Source: Bacillus sp. ISL-18
GTDB lineage: Bacteria > Bacillota > Bacilli > Bacillales > Cytobacillaceae
Assembly: GCF_018613415.1 (NCBI RefSeq)
Contig: NZ_JAGGQG010000040.1
Coordinates: 1 to 34,609 of the forward strand
Direction of reading: 5' to 3'
Length of the DNA: 34,609 nt
The notes beneath the pieces are model-generated. The model saw only the letters and a list, made by a program, of their open reading frames with translations. It did not search any database and was not told where the DNA came from. Of this stretch, positions 8,349 through 16,864 are shown one piece after another; the first letter of the stretch is position 1; each line of letters starts with the position of its first letter. A program made the translations under genes and the position numbers.

Positions 8349-8573
8349 TTATTTCTTTCTTAGACTTCCAAGTTCTTCGACTAAAGCTTGCATTTCATTT
8401 GGACTAAATGATTTCTTCTTCAAGACCATTTCATAGATTTCTTTTAATTCTTCGTACATTTCTTCATCGAAATGGGAGGGTTTAATTGCTCCAAGGTTCA
8501 GCACCTTTAATTTTTCTTTTATTTGTTCGATCATGAATTCGACATTCTCAACAGACTTTTCTGATAAATTCAT
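8349..8573 (-). CDS. yfkK: UPF0435 (DUF1128) family protein YfkK
   Basis: A 74-residue acidic, helical soluble protein. IKEKLKVLNLGAIKPSHFD followed by EEMYEELKEIYEMVLKKKSFS is characteristic of the UPF0435/YfkK family, whose function is not known. The start is ATG 8571-8573 on the minus strand, preceded by AAAGGGTG; a longer frame from 8606 would place the ribosome binding site inside the gene. Its position between map and yfkI/yfkH matches the B. subtilis yfl-yfk neighbourhood. Confidence 0.85.
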   Translation of the reverse strand: MNLSEKSVENVEFMIEQIKEKLKVLNLGAIKPSHFDEEMYEELKEIYEMVLKKKSFSPNEMQALVEELGSLRKK

Positions 8574-8699
8574 TTCCGTCACCCTTTTCACAAATTTTAA
8601 TCCCATCTTTTCATGTTAAAAAGTATCTGTCAATACTAATCTCATTTGTAGTTTGTCCAAAGAAAATCATTAATCATAACGATCTGTTTGCATTGTAAG

Positions 8700-8730
8700 G
8701 TTTGATATCGCAAAATAAATGGTATGATAA
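8700..8730 (+). promoter_or_regulatory. Candidate promoter of yfkI-yfkH (sigma-B-like or sigma-A)
   Basis: GTTTGA (8700-8705), 14 bases, TGGTAT (8720-8725) is close to the general-stress sigma-B consensus GTTTAA-N12-15-GGGTAT. The same bases also allow a sigma-A reading: TTGATA (8702-8707), 17 bases, TGATAA. Which factor is used cannot be decided from sequence. Confidence 0.45.
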
Positions 8731-8795
8731 ACAATGGTATTATTTTCTTTTAAGATGAGCAAATGATAATTATAAAGAGGGAAGGAGAGGTTAAG

Positions 8796-9161
8796 ATGAC
8801 AAGAAAAAACCAGTTTTGGAAGGGGATCCTGCTAGGGGCAATTGCAGGTGGTGCACTTAGCTTATTAGATAAAGATACACGTGAGGCTATGAAGGAAAAT
8901 GTAAAAAATACTTCTGGTAAGGTAGGGTATATTATCCGTCATCCTGATGAAGTATCTGAAAAAGTAAAGGAAACAGCTGCAAAATTTAAATCGACCTTTG
9001 AAACAGTTAGTGAGGATATAACCTTTATTACTGAAAAAGTCGAGGAGTTAAGGGAACTAACACCACAGGTAACAGAAATGATTAAAGAAACAAAAGAAAC
9101 CTTTGCTGTTAATGAGGAAGATGATTTTTTAGACGATGTAACAGTAGGAAAGGGCGAATAA
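8796..9161 (+). CDS. yfkI: YtxH-domain protein (YfkI-like)
   Basis: A 121-residue protein with a short N-terminal hydrophobic segment (FWKGILLGAIAGGALSLLD, residues 6-24) typical of YtxH-like proteins, followed by a long charged amphipathic stretch. It is probably anchored in the membrane with a cytoplasmic or cell-surface coiled coil. The start is ATG 8796, five bases after GGAAGGAGAGG; the longer frame from 8763 lacks such a site. It is followed after 25 bases by the YihY/YfkH gene, clearly one operon. In B. subtilis the equivalent neighbours are general-stress genes; the sigma-B-like promoter upstream would fit that. Confidence 0.7.
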   Translation: MTRKNQFWKGILLGAIAGGALSLLDKDTREAMKENVKNTSGKVGYIIRHPDEVSEKVKETAAKFKSTFETVSEDITFITEKVEELRELTPQVTEMIKETKETFAVNEEDDFLDDVTVGKGE

Positions 9162-9186
9162 ATCTCAGATAAGAAGGAGGATCTAT

Positions 9187-10023
9187 ATGGACAAGAAAGT
9201 AAATGTACGCTCTTCATTATTTAGATTACTTTGGCATCGGATTGAAGAAGATGATCTTCCCGGTTTGAGTGCGCAGTTGGCCTACTTTTTTCTTCTTTCC
9301 TTATTTCCACTCTTAATTGTATTATTTACCCTTCTTCCGTATGTCCCGATTCCACATCAGAATATACTCGGGATGATCAAGGATTTCGCACCTGATGAGG
9401 CGATGGCACTAATTGAAAAAAATGTTAAAGAAATTATGAGTCAACGAAATGGCGGCTTGCTTTCGTTCGGGATTATCGGGACCATTTGGTCGGCATCGAA
9501 TGGAATTAATGCCATCGTAAGGGCTTTTAATAAGGCATATAACGTGAAGGAAAGCCGTTCCTTCATTGTCGCAAGGGGTATGGCGGTTTTATTAACATTT
9601 GGTATGATTTTTGTTTTTTTACTTGCCCTTATCCTCCCTGTTTTTGGTAAGGAAATAGGCCTTTTTTTATTCTCACAATTAGGCTATACGGAAGAATTTA
9701 TAAAGATTTGGAATGCGTTAAGCTGGCTGGGCAGTGGGATCATTTTATTTCTAATTTTTACCGGTCTTTATTGGATTGCACCGAATGTCAAAATCAAATG
9801 CAGAAGTGCTTTTCCGGGGGCTATCTTTGCCACGGTAGGCTGGATCATTTCGTCAATGGGTTTATCCTTCTACGTCGGGAATTTTAGTAATTATTCTCTT
9901 ACATATGGGGGGATTGGCGCTATTATTGTACTAATGATTTGGTTATACCTATCCGCCTTTATTATTATTCTTGGTGGAGAAGTAAATGCCTTCTACAGTG
10001 AAAAATACAAGACAAACTGCTAA
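9187..10023 (+). CDS. yfkH: YihY/BrkB-family inner membrane protein (YfkH-like)
   Basis: A 278-residue integral membrane protein with about six hydrophobic helices. Family signatures: DDLPGLSAQLAYFFLLSLFP near the N-terminus, SASNGINAIVRAFNKAYN in the middle, and GGIGAIIVLMIWLYLSAFII near the C-terminus. The YihY/BrkB family was once called ribonuclease BN by mistake; its function is not settled. A strong AGAAGGAGG site lies eight bases before the ATG, and it shares an operon with yfkI. A 34-residue gene follows after 81 bases. Confidence 0.85.
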   Translation: MDKKVNVRSSLFRLLWHRIEEDDLPGLSAQLAYFFLLSLFPLLIVLFTLLPYVPIPHQNILGMIKDFAPDEAMALIEKNVKEIMSQRNGGLLSFGIIGTIWSASNGINAIVRAFNKAYNVKESRSFIVARGMAVLLTFGMIFVFLLALILPVFGKEIGLFLFSQLGYTEEFIKIWNALSWLGSGIILFLIFTGLYWIAPNVKIKCRSAFPGAIFATVGWIISSMGLSFYVGNFSNYSLTYGGIGAIIVLMIWLYLSAFIIILGGEVNAFYSEKYKTNC

Positions 10024-10104
10024 CACTTACCTTACTGAAAATCACTTATCTGGCCAAACTATGATTAGGGGCTTAGCACCCGAACATCAAGGGAGGATGA
10101 CAAG

Positions 10105-10209
10105 ATGACAAAGCATACGAAAAAAGATGGCAGCACAAAGCAAAAAGGTAAAGGCAGTAAGGGGAATAAAACTTCAGGTTCTGCGAACGGATCTAACGGC
10201 TATCACTAA
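10105..10209 (+). CDS. Basic 34-residue mini-protein
   Basis: ATG 10105 follows GGGAGGA by seven bases and opens a 34-codon frame rich in Lys, Gly and Ser (MTKHTKKDGSTKQKGKGSKG then NKTSGSANGSNGYH). It is hydrophilic and probably disordered, without a membrane segment. The strong ribosome binding site and the terminator directly after the stop argue for a real gene, perhaps the last member of the yfkI-yfkH transcript. Its composition recalls small sporulation-associated proteins, but I do not recognise a family. Confidence 0.55.
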   Translation: MTKHTKKDGSTKQKGKGSKGNKTSGSANGSNGYH

Positions 10210-10219
10210 GCCTACTATA

Positions 10220-10254
10220 AAAGGACCAGGTGAGAAAATTCACCTGGTCCTTTC
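10220..10254. terminator. Bidirectional terminator before zosA
   Basis: AAAGGACCAGGTGA pairs with TCACCTGGTCCTTT around a 6-base loop. It lies between the plus-strand mini-protein gene and the 3' end of the minus-strand ATPase. Confidence 0.92.
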
Positions 10255-10263
10255 GATTACCTA

Positions 10264-12177
10264 TTATTTTAACAGCCTAAGGCTATTTAAAATCACAAGG
10301 ATTGTACTTCCTTCGTGACCAATGACTCCGAATGGTAAATCCAGCAGTTGAAAGAAATTCGAGCATATGAGCAACATAATTACAGCGATAGAGAAGACGA
10401 CATTTTGTTTAATAATCTTGTTCATTCGCTGTGAAAGACGGACAGCCTCGGCAATTTTGGGCAGATCATTTTTCATTAAAACTATATCAGCTGTTTCGAG
10501 GGCCACATCTGTTCCTTCTCCCATTGCAATTCCAACGCTAGCAGTGGCGAGTGCCGGTGCATCATTAATACCATCCCCAACCATGGCGACCGTTTTGTAT
10601 TTCTGTTTAAGTTGTTTTAACTGCTCCACCTTTTCTTCAGGAAGACATTCTGCGTAAAATTCATCAACATGACTCTCAGCAGCAATGGCATGGGCTGTTT
10701 TTTCACTATCACCGGTCAGCATGATCGTCTTTATGTTTTGTCTCTTTAAATCCTCAATCGCATGCTTAGTTTCCTCGCGAACCACATCTTTCATCGCAAT
10801 CATCGCACTAAGCACACCATTAATCTCAATAAAAACTAAGGTATTGCCTAAGCCAGCCAGTTCTTTCGATTTACCTTCAGCAAACTTATCGGCCTCATCG
10901 TTTCCGATTAACGCTGCTTTACCAATTTTCCACTGCTCGCCGTTTATGGATGCTTTTACACCCCAGCCAGGTATGTCTTCAAGGCTGTCTGGTTGTAATA
11001 ATTCCTGCTTCAACGTTTGTTTAGTATATTTTACAATTGCTTGTGCAAGTGGATGTGTTGATTGGTTTTCAATTGATGCAGCTTTTAAAATAAGTTCTTC
11101 TTTATTAAGTCCTTCTTTTACAATGACTTCGGTTACTTCAGGTTTTCCTTTTGTTAAGGTACCCGTCTTATCAAAGGCAATCGCTTCTAAATGCCCTAAA
11201 TTTTCTAAATGGACTCCGCCTTTAACTAAAATCCCATGTTTCGCACCATTTGAGATGGCGGAAAGGGTGGCAGGCATAATTGAGGCAACAAGGGCACATG
11301 GCGAGGCAACAACCAGTAAAATCATCGCCCGATAAAAAGACTCATGCCAGCTCCAGCCAAGTAAGAAATAGGGTAAAAAGAACATGCTGATAACGACAAG
11401 CAGGACCACTTTTACATAGGTTCCTTCAAAACGCTCAATAAAAAGCTGAGAAGGTGATTTTTCACTTTGAGCCGATTGAACCAGTTGAATGATTTTTTGA
11501 AAAAGTGTATCGGTGCTAGCCTTGGTTATTTGGACTGTGATCGATCCAGTCAAATTGACCGTACCAGCAAACACTTCGGCTTGCTCGCTCTTTGAAACAG
11601 GCATAGACTCTCCGGTAATGGCCGCTTCGTCAATATTGGTTTGCCCCTTCATGATCACCCCATCAGAAGGCACACGCTCACCCGGTTTAATTAGGATATG
11701 GTCTCCTACTATTAGTTCAGAAACCGCGACTCGCTTTTCATATCCATTGGTAATCAGTAACGCCTCTTGTGGCTGCAGCTCCATTAAGGAGGAGATCTCC
11801 TTGTGGCTTTTATTCATGGTGTAGGTTTCCAAAGCTCCACTGACGGCGAAGATAAAAATTAGCACGGCTCCTTCTGTCCAATAACCGATAATGGCTGAAC
11901 CGACTGCGGCAAATATCATTAGCATTTCTACGTTTAGTTCCTTATTTTCATAGGTGGCCTCTATCCCTTCTTTTGCCTTGGCAAAGCCCCCAATGACGAA
12001 TGCTAATAAATAGGCAATAATCGCTTCAACCCCATAATCATACTTATCAAACAGCCAGCCTGCCGCAATTAAGATGCCGCTTAACCCGGCAGCTATTAAT
12101 TCAATATGTGGTTTTATTTTTTCAATCCAACTGGTTTCTTCAATCCCCTTTGTTAAAACTTTTGCATCTGAACTCAT
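10264..12177 (-). CDS. zosA: P1B-type heavy-metal ATPase, ZosA-like
   Basis: A 637-residue metal-transporting P-type ATPase, the same length as B. subtilis ZosA (zinc uptake under oxidative stress). Motifs: TGES (ITGESMPVSK) in the actuator domain, the transmembrane metal site SPCALVAS (SPC in place of the usual CPC), the phosphorylation site DKTGTLTKG (about residue 340), and MVGDGINDAPALA in the nucleotide domain. There is no N-terminal heavy-metal-binding domain, as in ZosA. A GGGGGG site precedes the ATG. Upstream lie a dispersed repeat and a Fur-family box. In B. subtilis zosA is a PerR target, so a PerR/Fur/Zur-type regulator is plausible. Transport of zinc is inferred from the family. 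Confidence 0.88.
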   Translation of the reverse strand: MSSDAKVLTKGIEETSWIEKIKPHIELIAAGLSGILIAAGWLFDKYDYGVEAIIAYLLAFVIGGFAKAKEGIEATYENKELNVEMLMIFAAVGSAIIGYWTEGAVLIFIFAVSGALETYTMNKSHKEISSLMELQPQEALLITNGYEKRVAVSELIVGDHILIKPGERVPSDGVIMKGQTNIDEAAITGESMPVSKSEQAEVFAGTVNLTGSITVQITKASTDTLFQKIIQLVQSAQSEKSPSQLFIERFEGTYVKVVLLVVISMFFLPYFLLGWSWHESFYRAMILLVVASPCALVASIMPATLSAISNGAKHGILVKGGVHLENLGHLEAIAFDKTGTLTKGKPEVTEVIVKEGLNKEELILKAASIENQSTHPLAQAIVKYTKQTLKQELLQPDSLEDIPGWGVKASINGEQWKIGKAALIGNDEADKFAEGKSKELAGLGNTLVFIEINGVLSAMIAMKDVVREETKHAIEDLKRQNIKTIMLTGDSEKTAHAIAAESHVDEFYAECLPEEKVEQLKQLKQKYKTVAMVGDGINDAPALATASVGIAMGEGTDVALETADIVLMKNDLPKIAEAVRLSQRMNKIIKQNVVFSIAVIMLLICSNFFQLLDLPFGVIGHEGSTILVILNSLRLLK

Positions 12178-12193
12178 TGTATTCCCCCCTTAT

Positions 12194-12260
12194 CATTGAT
12201 ACGGCTAGCTTCAGCGCTCCAGGCCATACGCCGCAAACGGGCGCTTCCGCTTTTGAGTCT
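12194..12260. repeat. Dispersed intergenic repeat of Bacillaceae type
   Basis: A GC-rich stretch that begins GGCTAGCTTCAGCGC and ends GCGCTTCCGCTTTT, forming an imperfect inverted arrangement. It stands out from the AT-rich surroundings and resembles the short repeats with CTAGCTTCAGCGCC and CGCTTCCGCTTTT ends that I recall as common between genes in many Bacillus-group genomes. It sits in the zosA leader, between the Fur-type box and the start codon. Confidence 0.6.
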
Positions 12261-12263
12261 AAT

Positions 12264-12278
12264 TGATAAAAATAATCA
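12264..12278. promoter_or_regulatory. Fur/PerR/Zur-family operator upstream of zosA
   Basis: TGATAAAAATAATCA matches the 7-1-7 Fur-family consensus TGATAATNATTATCA at 12 of 14 defined positions. It lies about 90 bases before the zosA start. Which family member binds cannot be read from the site; PerR is known for B. subtilis zosA. Confidence 0.6.
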
Positions 12279-12289
12279 TCTTCATTACC

Positions 12290-12327
12290 CTTAAAAAACA
12301 CGAAAGCTGTCATCAAGTGATGACAGC
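12290..12327 (-). terminator. Terminator of the minus-strand MFS gene
   Basis: GCTGTCATCA and TGATGACAGC form a perfect 10-bp stem (12306-12327). On the minus strand a T-rich stretch follows. Confidence 0.6.
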
Positions 12328-12408
12328 ACGAATCTCGACATATATTCTTTTTATTTATTTTACCATATATCGTATGTTTGAGGATATGAATTTGCTTTTA
12401 AAAAGCAC

Positions 12409-13587
12409 TTAGGAATTTTGCTGTTCAAGCCTTACCTCCGTTTTTTTTGCAAAGGCAAATATGATGAAGGTGACGATAAGAAGCATCGTACTAATAATGT
12501 AAAAGAAACTTACATGTTGAAAAAACCTGATAAATAGCCCGCCAATGATGGGTCCGCTTAAACTTCCAAGACTATAAAAGATACCACATAATAAATTCCC
12601 TGTTGGCAGCAGAAACCTTGGAACCAAATCTGTCATAAAGCTAATACCGAGTGAGAAGGTCGATCCGACAACCATCCCAGAAAAAAGAAAAGCAATGAAA
12701 AGTCCAATAAACGAGTGCTCCACAAAACTAGCCATCGTAAAACTTAAAAATCCGAGTAGCAGCACGATGATTAAGACATTTCTCCTCCCATATTGATCAC
12801 TTAACATTCCTAAAGGGAGCTGTGTTATGATGCTGCCGACGGCAAATACAGAGAGAACAAGAGAAACATTGGAAACATTAATGTTGGTCCGGAGAGCGTA
12901 AACGGGAAAGCTCCCGTTTAAGCAAGATTCTAAGAACCCATATGTAAATGGAAGTAAAAATGCAACCCAGCCGTATTTGAAAGCCTGCTTAAATTGTGTA
13001 ATGGTTGCTAAAAAAGAATGAAGGTTGACAGTTTGTTCAGGTAACTCATTTTTCAACGTAAATACAAAACCCCAGCCAATTAAACATAAAATCGAAGAGA
13101 TAATAAAAGGTAAGGATTGAGTAACCGTGACTAGCGGGGTCATTAGAGGTCCTGCCGCAAAGCCAATTCCAAAAAACAACCCGTACAAGGAAATATTGCG
13201 GCCGCGTTTTTCTGCTGGAGAAGACGAGGTGATCCACGTTTGTGTTGCAAAATGGAGGGAGTGGTCACCAATCCCAATCAGTAATCGTAACGCAAACCAA
13301 AACCAAAATGTCTTCCATAGGGGGAATAAAGCAAGTGAAATAGCAACAAGACCTCCGCCCCAAACGATGACAGGCTTGTATCCATACTTTCTTAATGGCC
13401 TTTCCATAAACGGAGAGACTAAGAGTATTCCGATATATAAGGCGGTTGCATTAAACCCATTTAATGAAGGAGATACACCGTTCTTTTCAAAAATAATCGC
13501 AATGAGCGGAAGGAGCATCCCTTGAGAGAATCCTGAAATTGCCACAATACTGACAAGAATCCAGAATCGTACATTTATTTTATTCAT
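12409..13587 (-). CDS. yfkF: MFS transporter, YfkF-like
   Basis: A 392-residue, 12-helix major facilitator protein, close to the length of B. subtilis YfkF, which has the same neighbours. Seen: the loop 2-3 variant MERPLRKYGYKPVIVWGG, the repeat of this loop in the second half (LSDQYGRRNVLI, about residue 245), and GIGFAAGPLMTPL in helix 5. The start is the ATG at 13585-13587 after GCGAGGATG; a longer frame from 13662 lacks a site and would add a non-hydrophobic tail. It is divergent from the Ca2+/H+ antiporter gene, as in B. subtilis. Substrate unknown. Confidence 0.8.
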   Translation of the reverse strand: MNKINVRFWILVSIVAISGFSQGMLLPLIAIIFEKNGVSPSLNGFNATALYIGILLVSPFMERPLRKYGYKPVIVWGGGLVAISLALFPLWKTFWFWFALRLLIGIGDHSLHFATQTWITSSSPAEKRGRNISLYGLFFGIGFAAGPLMTPLVTVTQSLPFIISSILCLIGWGFVFTLKNELPEQTVNLHSFLATITQFKQAFKYGWVAFLLPFTYGFLESCLNGSFPVYALRTNINVSNVSLVLSVFAVGSIITQLPLGMLSDQYGRRNVLIIVLLLGFLSFTMASFVEHSFIGLFIAFLFSGMVVGSTFSLGISFMTDLVPRFLLPTGNLLCGIFYSLGSLSGPIIGGLFIRFFQHVSFFYIISTMLLIVTFIIFAFAKKTEVRLEQQNS

Positions 13588-13671
13588 AAAACATCCTCGC
13601 GTAATGTAAAGTGAGTTTAATCGTCCCTCCATGATGGTATCTAGAAAGTAGGTCATTTGCAAGGGAATTGT

Positions 13672-13702
13672 TACCTAGACATTTTACTCATTTTTAGGTA
13701 AA
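13672..13702. promoter_or_regulatory. Inverted repeat between yfkF and yfkE
   Basis: TTACCTA (13672-13678) and TAGGTAA (13696-13702) form a 7-bp dyad with a 17-base spacer in the intergenic region of two divergent transporter genes. It could be an operator; no regulator can be named. Confidence 0.35.
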
Positions 13703-13758
13703 TTAAGGAACATATGGAAACATATAAAAAGTAGTTCGAAGTAACTGGAGGGAATGCA

Positions 13759-14817
13759 TTGACGAATAAAGTTTTTATGCTAATGACATTCATTGGGGTT
13801 CCAGTGTCTGTGATTGGAACCGTGATGCACTGGTCGAGCATTATATTATTTATCCTGTACTGTTTAACGATTGTCGCCTTATCAAGTTTTATGGGGAGGG
13901 CAACGGAGAGTCTTGCAATTGTCGCTGGTCCTCGGATTGGCGGACTGTTAAATGCAACTTTTGGAAATGCGGTTGAGCTAATCATTTCCATCTTCTCCTT
14001 AAAGGCAGGTCTTGTAGGAGTGGTTTTGGCCTCGTTAACCGGTTCAGTACTAGGAAACTTACTGCTAGTTGCAGGGCTTTCCTTTTTTATTGGCGGTTTA
14101 AAATTCAAGCGCCAGGAATTTAATGTTTATGATGCCAGACATAATTCCGGCTTGTTAATGTTTGCTGTCATGATTGCCTTTGTTATTCCAGAAGTATTTT
14201 CCATCAATATGGATGATTCCAGTACACTAACCCTGAGTATTGGAACATCGGTTATTTTGATTCTGTTATACTTAGCTGCTCTTTTCTTTAAGCTGGTAAC
14301 CCATCGTGGAGTCTACCAATCGGGAGCCCCTAAAGAGGTCCATGACGAAGAGGTTCCCGAATGGGGGAAAGGGAAAGCAATCGCTGTCCTCCTCATCGCA
14401 ACGCTTGCCGTCGCTTATATTTCAGAACACCTTGTTCATACGTTTGAATATGTTGGAGACACTTTCGGCTGGTCTGAATTATTTATTGGGGTCATTATTG
14501 TCGCTATCGTTGGAAATGCCGCAGAACATGCCTCTGCCGTTTTGATGGCCTACAAAAATAAGATGGACGTTGCAGTTGAAATTGCGATTGGCTCTACTCT
14601 ACAAGTGGCGATGTTTGTTTTGCCAGTGCTGGTTCTAGTTTCACTTCTCTTTGAAACGTCGATGCCGCTTATTTTCAGCTGGCAGGAATTAATCGCCATG
14701 GTTTCGTCAGTCCTATTAATGGTGGTTATTTCGAATGACGGCGAGTCCAACTGGTTTGAAGGATTAACATTACTAGCTGCCTATGTCATTATGGGGATTG
14801 GATTTTTCTTGTTATAG
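13759..14817 (+). CDS. chaA: Ca2+/H+ antiporter, CaCA superfamily (YfkE/ChaA)
   Basis: A 352-residue membrane protein with two homologous halves, each with the acidic alpha-repeat of the CAX family: ATFGNAVELIISIFSLKAG in the first half and GNAAEHASAVLMAYKNKMD in the second. The glutamates in GNAVE and GNAAE are the ion-binding residues. It exports Ca2+ in exchange for protons. A charged central loop (about residues 190-210, HDEEVPEWG) joins the halves. The start is TTG 13759, six bases after CTGGAGGG; the nearby ATG at 13754 is out of frame. Length and position match B. subtilis YfkE (351 aa). Confidence 0.92.
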   Translation: MTNKVFMLMTFIGVPVSVIGTVMHWSSIILFILYCLTIVALSSFMGRATESLAIVAGPRIGGLLNATFGNAVELIISIFSLKAGLVGVVLASLTGSVLGNLLLVAGLSFFIGGLKFKRQEFNVYDARHNSGLLMFAVMIAFVIPEVFSINMDDSSTLTLSIGTSVILILLYLAALFFKLVTHRGVYQSGAPKEVHDEEVPEWGKGKAIAVLLIATLAVAYISEHLVHTFEYVGDTFGWSELFIGVIIVAIVGNAAEHASAVLMAYKNKMDVAVEIAIGSTLQVAMFVLPVLVLVSLLFETSMPLIFSWQELIAMVSSVLLMVVISNDGESNWFEGLTLLAAYVIMGIGFFLL

Positions 14818-14826
14818 AAATAGAAA

Positions 14827-14862
14827 AGACTCTATGCCAAATGGTATAGAGTCTCCTTTTTT
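14827..14862 (+). terminator. Terminator of the antiporter gene
   Basis: AGACTCTAT pairs with ATAGAGTCT, followed by CCTTTTTT. Confidence 0.9.
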
Positions 14863-15202
14863 ACAAACTTTTTCAATGTACAGTAAATGCTCATCCATGT
14901 GCTATAATAATTCAGCACTATTTTTTAAGGGTTCTAAATCAATCGTTTTCATTTTGTGGGTACCATCAATCACCAACCTTCATGTTTAGTGGAAACTAAT
15001 AGAAAAACACGAGTGTTGAATTTCATATAAGACGGGAATCCCAACCTCCTTAAGCTAAGTAAAAGTAAGTATATCGTAAACCGATTGATTACTGCCCTCC
15101 TTTTTTTAAGGTTAAGTTTATTATAATTCCTATTTAAAGTTTTGTAAATAATCAGATTATTACAATTTTGTTACTTCTGAACCAATACTTAAGGAGCGAG
15201 AA
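14863..15202. other. 340-base intergenic region without a gene
   Basis: AT-rich, with stops in all frames and no ribosome binding site before any ATG until AAGGAGCG at about 15191. It must hold the promoter of the YczE-like gene, but no clear -35/-10 pair stands out. Confidence 0.6.
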
Positions 15203-15823
15203 ATGAAATTTACGATACGATTACTATTTTTCATTATTGGGCTAGCAATCATGACCTTTGGTGTATGTATGACCATAAAGGTTGCGGACATTGGAGTGGG
15301 GGCATGGGATGCATTGAATGTTGCCCTGACAGAAAAAGTGGGGCTATCGGTAGGGAAGTGGGTCATGATTGATGGGGTTATTTTAGTCTTTGTTAATGCC
15401 CTTTTAGTAAAAAGAAGACCAGATATCTTCTCTCTCATGACGATCATTGTGATTGGCTTGTTAGTCGACTTTTGGCTCGATACTGTTTTCAATTTGTTTG
15501 ATGTTGATGGCCTGCCAGTGAAACTGCTCATGCTATTGCTCGGAATTTTAATTATCGGTTTTGGTGCCTCTATCTATTTACAGGCAAAGTTTCCCCAAAG
15601 CCCGATTGATAACTTTATGCTAGCGATTAAGGAACGGTTTCATGTTAACTTGATGGCAGCAAAGACCATTGGTGAAATTACTGCATTGATTCCGGCTTTT
15701 TTCTTACATGGACCTATTTCCTACGGTACTCTTATTATTACGTTCACAGTTGGACCAGCCATTCAACTGTTTTTTCCCTATTTTGAAAAATTTATGCAGC
15801 ATTTGCAAATGAAATATTCATAG
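15203..15823 (+). CDS. YczE/YyaS/YitT-family membrane protein
   Basis: A 206-residue protein with five to six hydrophobic helices. The opening (IRLLFFIIGLAIMTFGVCMT) and GVGAWDALNVALTEKVGLSVG are typical of the YczE/YyaS family, multi-pass membrane proteins of unknown transport or regulatory role. AAGGAGCG stands about six bases before the ATG. It lies alone between the antiporter and yfkD, possibly co-transcribed with yfkD (101 bases apart, no terminator seen). Confidence 0.8.
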   Translation: MKFTIRLLFFIIGLAIMTFGVCMTIKVADIGVGAWDALNVALTEKVGLSVGKWVMIDGVILVFVNALLVKRRPDIFSLMTIIVIGLLVDFWLDTVFNLFDVDGLPVKLLMLLLGILIIGFGASIYLQAKFPQSPIDNFMLAIKERFHVNLMAAKTIGEITALIPAFFLHGPISYGTLIITFTVGPAIQLFFPYFEKFMQHLQMKYS

Positions 15824-15924
15824 TATGGCTAAAAAAGTCTTAGAGGGAAATGGATAATATGAGGGAACTCCGAAAAAACTACTAGCAGACTGATTAATGT
15901 TCTTAGTGAAAGGAGTTCCAACTC

Positions 15925-16734
15925 GTGAAGAAAAATGTTTCTTTACTTATGACACTGCTCTTAATGTTAACCTTTATACCGTCTGCTTTTGCTCAAAAAG
16001 CTCCGGTAAAGCAATCTGCAGTAAAATATCAGGTGCCGCCATCGGTTCGTAACATTTCAAAAGAAAATACGTATCCGAATTCAACACAGGACTTGCCATT
16101 GCTGCAGCCAAGTGATATGACAAAAAAACTGATTAATTCTTCAAGAGTTAAAATTGAAAACCCTGATCTGATTCGGATGCTTAATGAGTCAAGCATTAAC
16201 AGTTCACCGTTTGCAATTGGGTATAGAGCCATTATTTATCTGGGTCAGTGGCCATTAAACTACGAATCATCGGAAACTTCCCCAAACTGGGAGTATCAAA
16301 AAATTAACACCAACTATTTTGATAATCGTGGCGGCAAAACCCCGTATCAAATCAAGTATGTACAGGAATCACAAAAGGTTATCAGAGGCGGTTTGACTTC
16401 TAAGATTCCCGATGCAGAAGAAGTTAAAAAGATGATGTTGTTGAAGGCAATGGAAAAGACTCGTCTTCCGCTAGCCTTTGAAACCATTATTGGTACAGGG
16501 ACCAAGAATGACCACATTTACAATATCCCGCCAAATCGCTTGGGTTATTTATATGCTTATGCGCCAGGGGTGAATGAAAAAGGAAAGGTAACCTACGGGG
16601 AAGTCTATTTGATGCTAAAAGGAAGTAAAAAGTTTATTGTGATCAAAAACGTTACATCCCAAGGTATTGGTGCCTGGATCCCTGTACAGGATTATGTTTC
16701 CTTTGGCTTTGCGGCCTCTGAACGGCCAAGATAA
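15925..16734 (+). CDS. yfkD: YfkD-like secreted protein
   Basis: A 269-residue protein close in length to B. subtilis YfkD and at the same place in the gene order. It has a clear signal peptide (MKKNVSLLMTLLLMLTFIPS, cleavage after AFA near residue 23), followed by a proline-rich segment and a soluble domain with IGYRAIIYLGQWPLNYES and PNRLGYLYAYAPGVNEKG. Molecular function is not established for the family. The start is GTG 15925, nine bases after AAAGGAG. A terminator follows. Confidence 0.85.
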   Translation: MKKNVSLLMTLLLMLTFIPSAFAQKAPVKQSAVKYQVPPSVRNISKENTYPNSTQDLPLLQPSDMTKKLINSSRVKIENPDLIRMLNESSINSSPFAIGYRAIIYLGQWPLNYESSETSPNWEYQKINTNYFDNRGGKTPYQIKYVQESQKVIRGGLTSKIPDAEEVKKMMLLKAMEKTRLPLAFETIIGTGTKNDHIYNIPPNRLGYLYAYAPGVNEKGKVTYGEVYLMLKGSKKFIVIKNVTSQGIGAWIPVQDYVSFGFAASERPR

Positions 16735-16750
16735 TCGTGTGGATTTTTTA

Positions 16751-16781
16751 GGGCTCCTCAAACCGAGGGGTTCTTTTTTTT
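16751..16781 (+). terminator. Terminator of yfkD
   Basis: GCTCCTC pairs with GAGGGGT (with wobble pairs) around AAACC, followed by eight T residues. Confidence 0.75.
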
Positions 16782-16864
16782 GGAAAATGGGTAAAATATG
16801 ATTAATCCATTGCCAAAGTTGTTATATTTCGATAGGATGGAACGGTAATGAAAGGAGTGATCAT

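Noticed and set aside
10685..11335. Long plus-strand frame (216 codons)
   Set aside because: It is the antisense shadow of zosA, which has all P-type ATPase motifs; no ribosome binding site.
13671..14108. 145-codon minus-strand frame
   Set aside because: Shadow of the 5' end of the Ca2+/H+ antiporter gene; low-complexity Thr/Pro/Ile composition.
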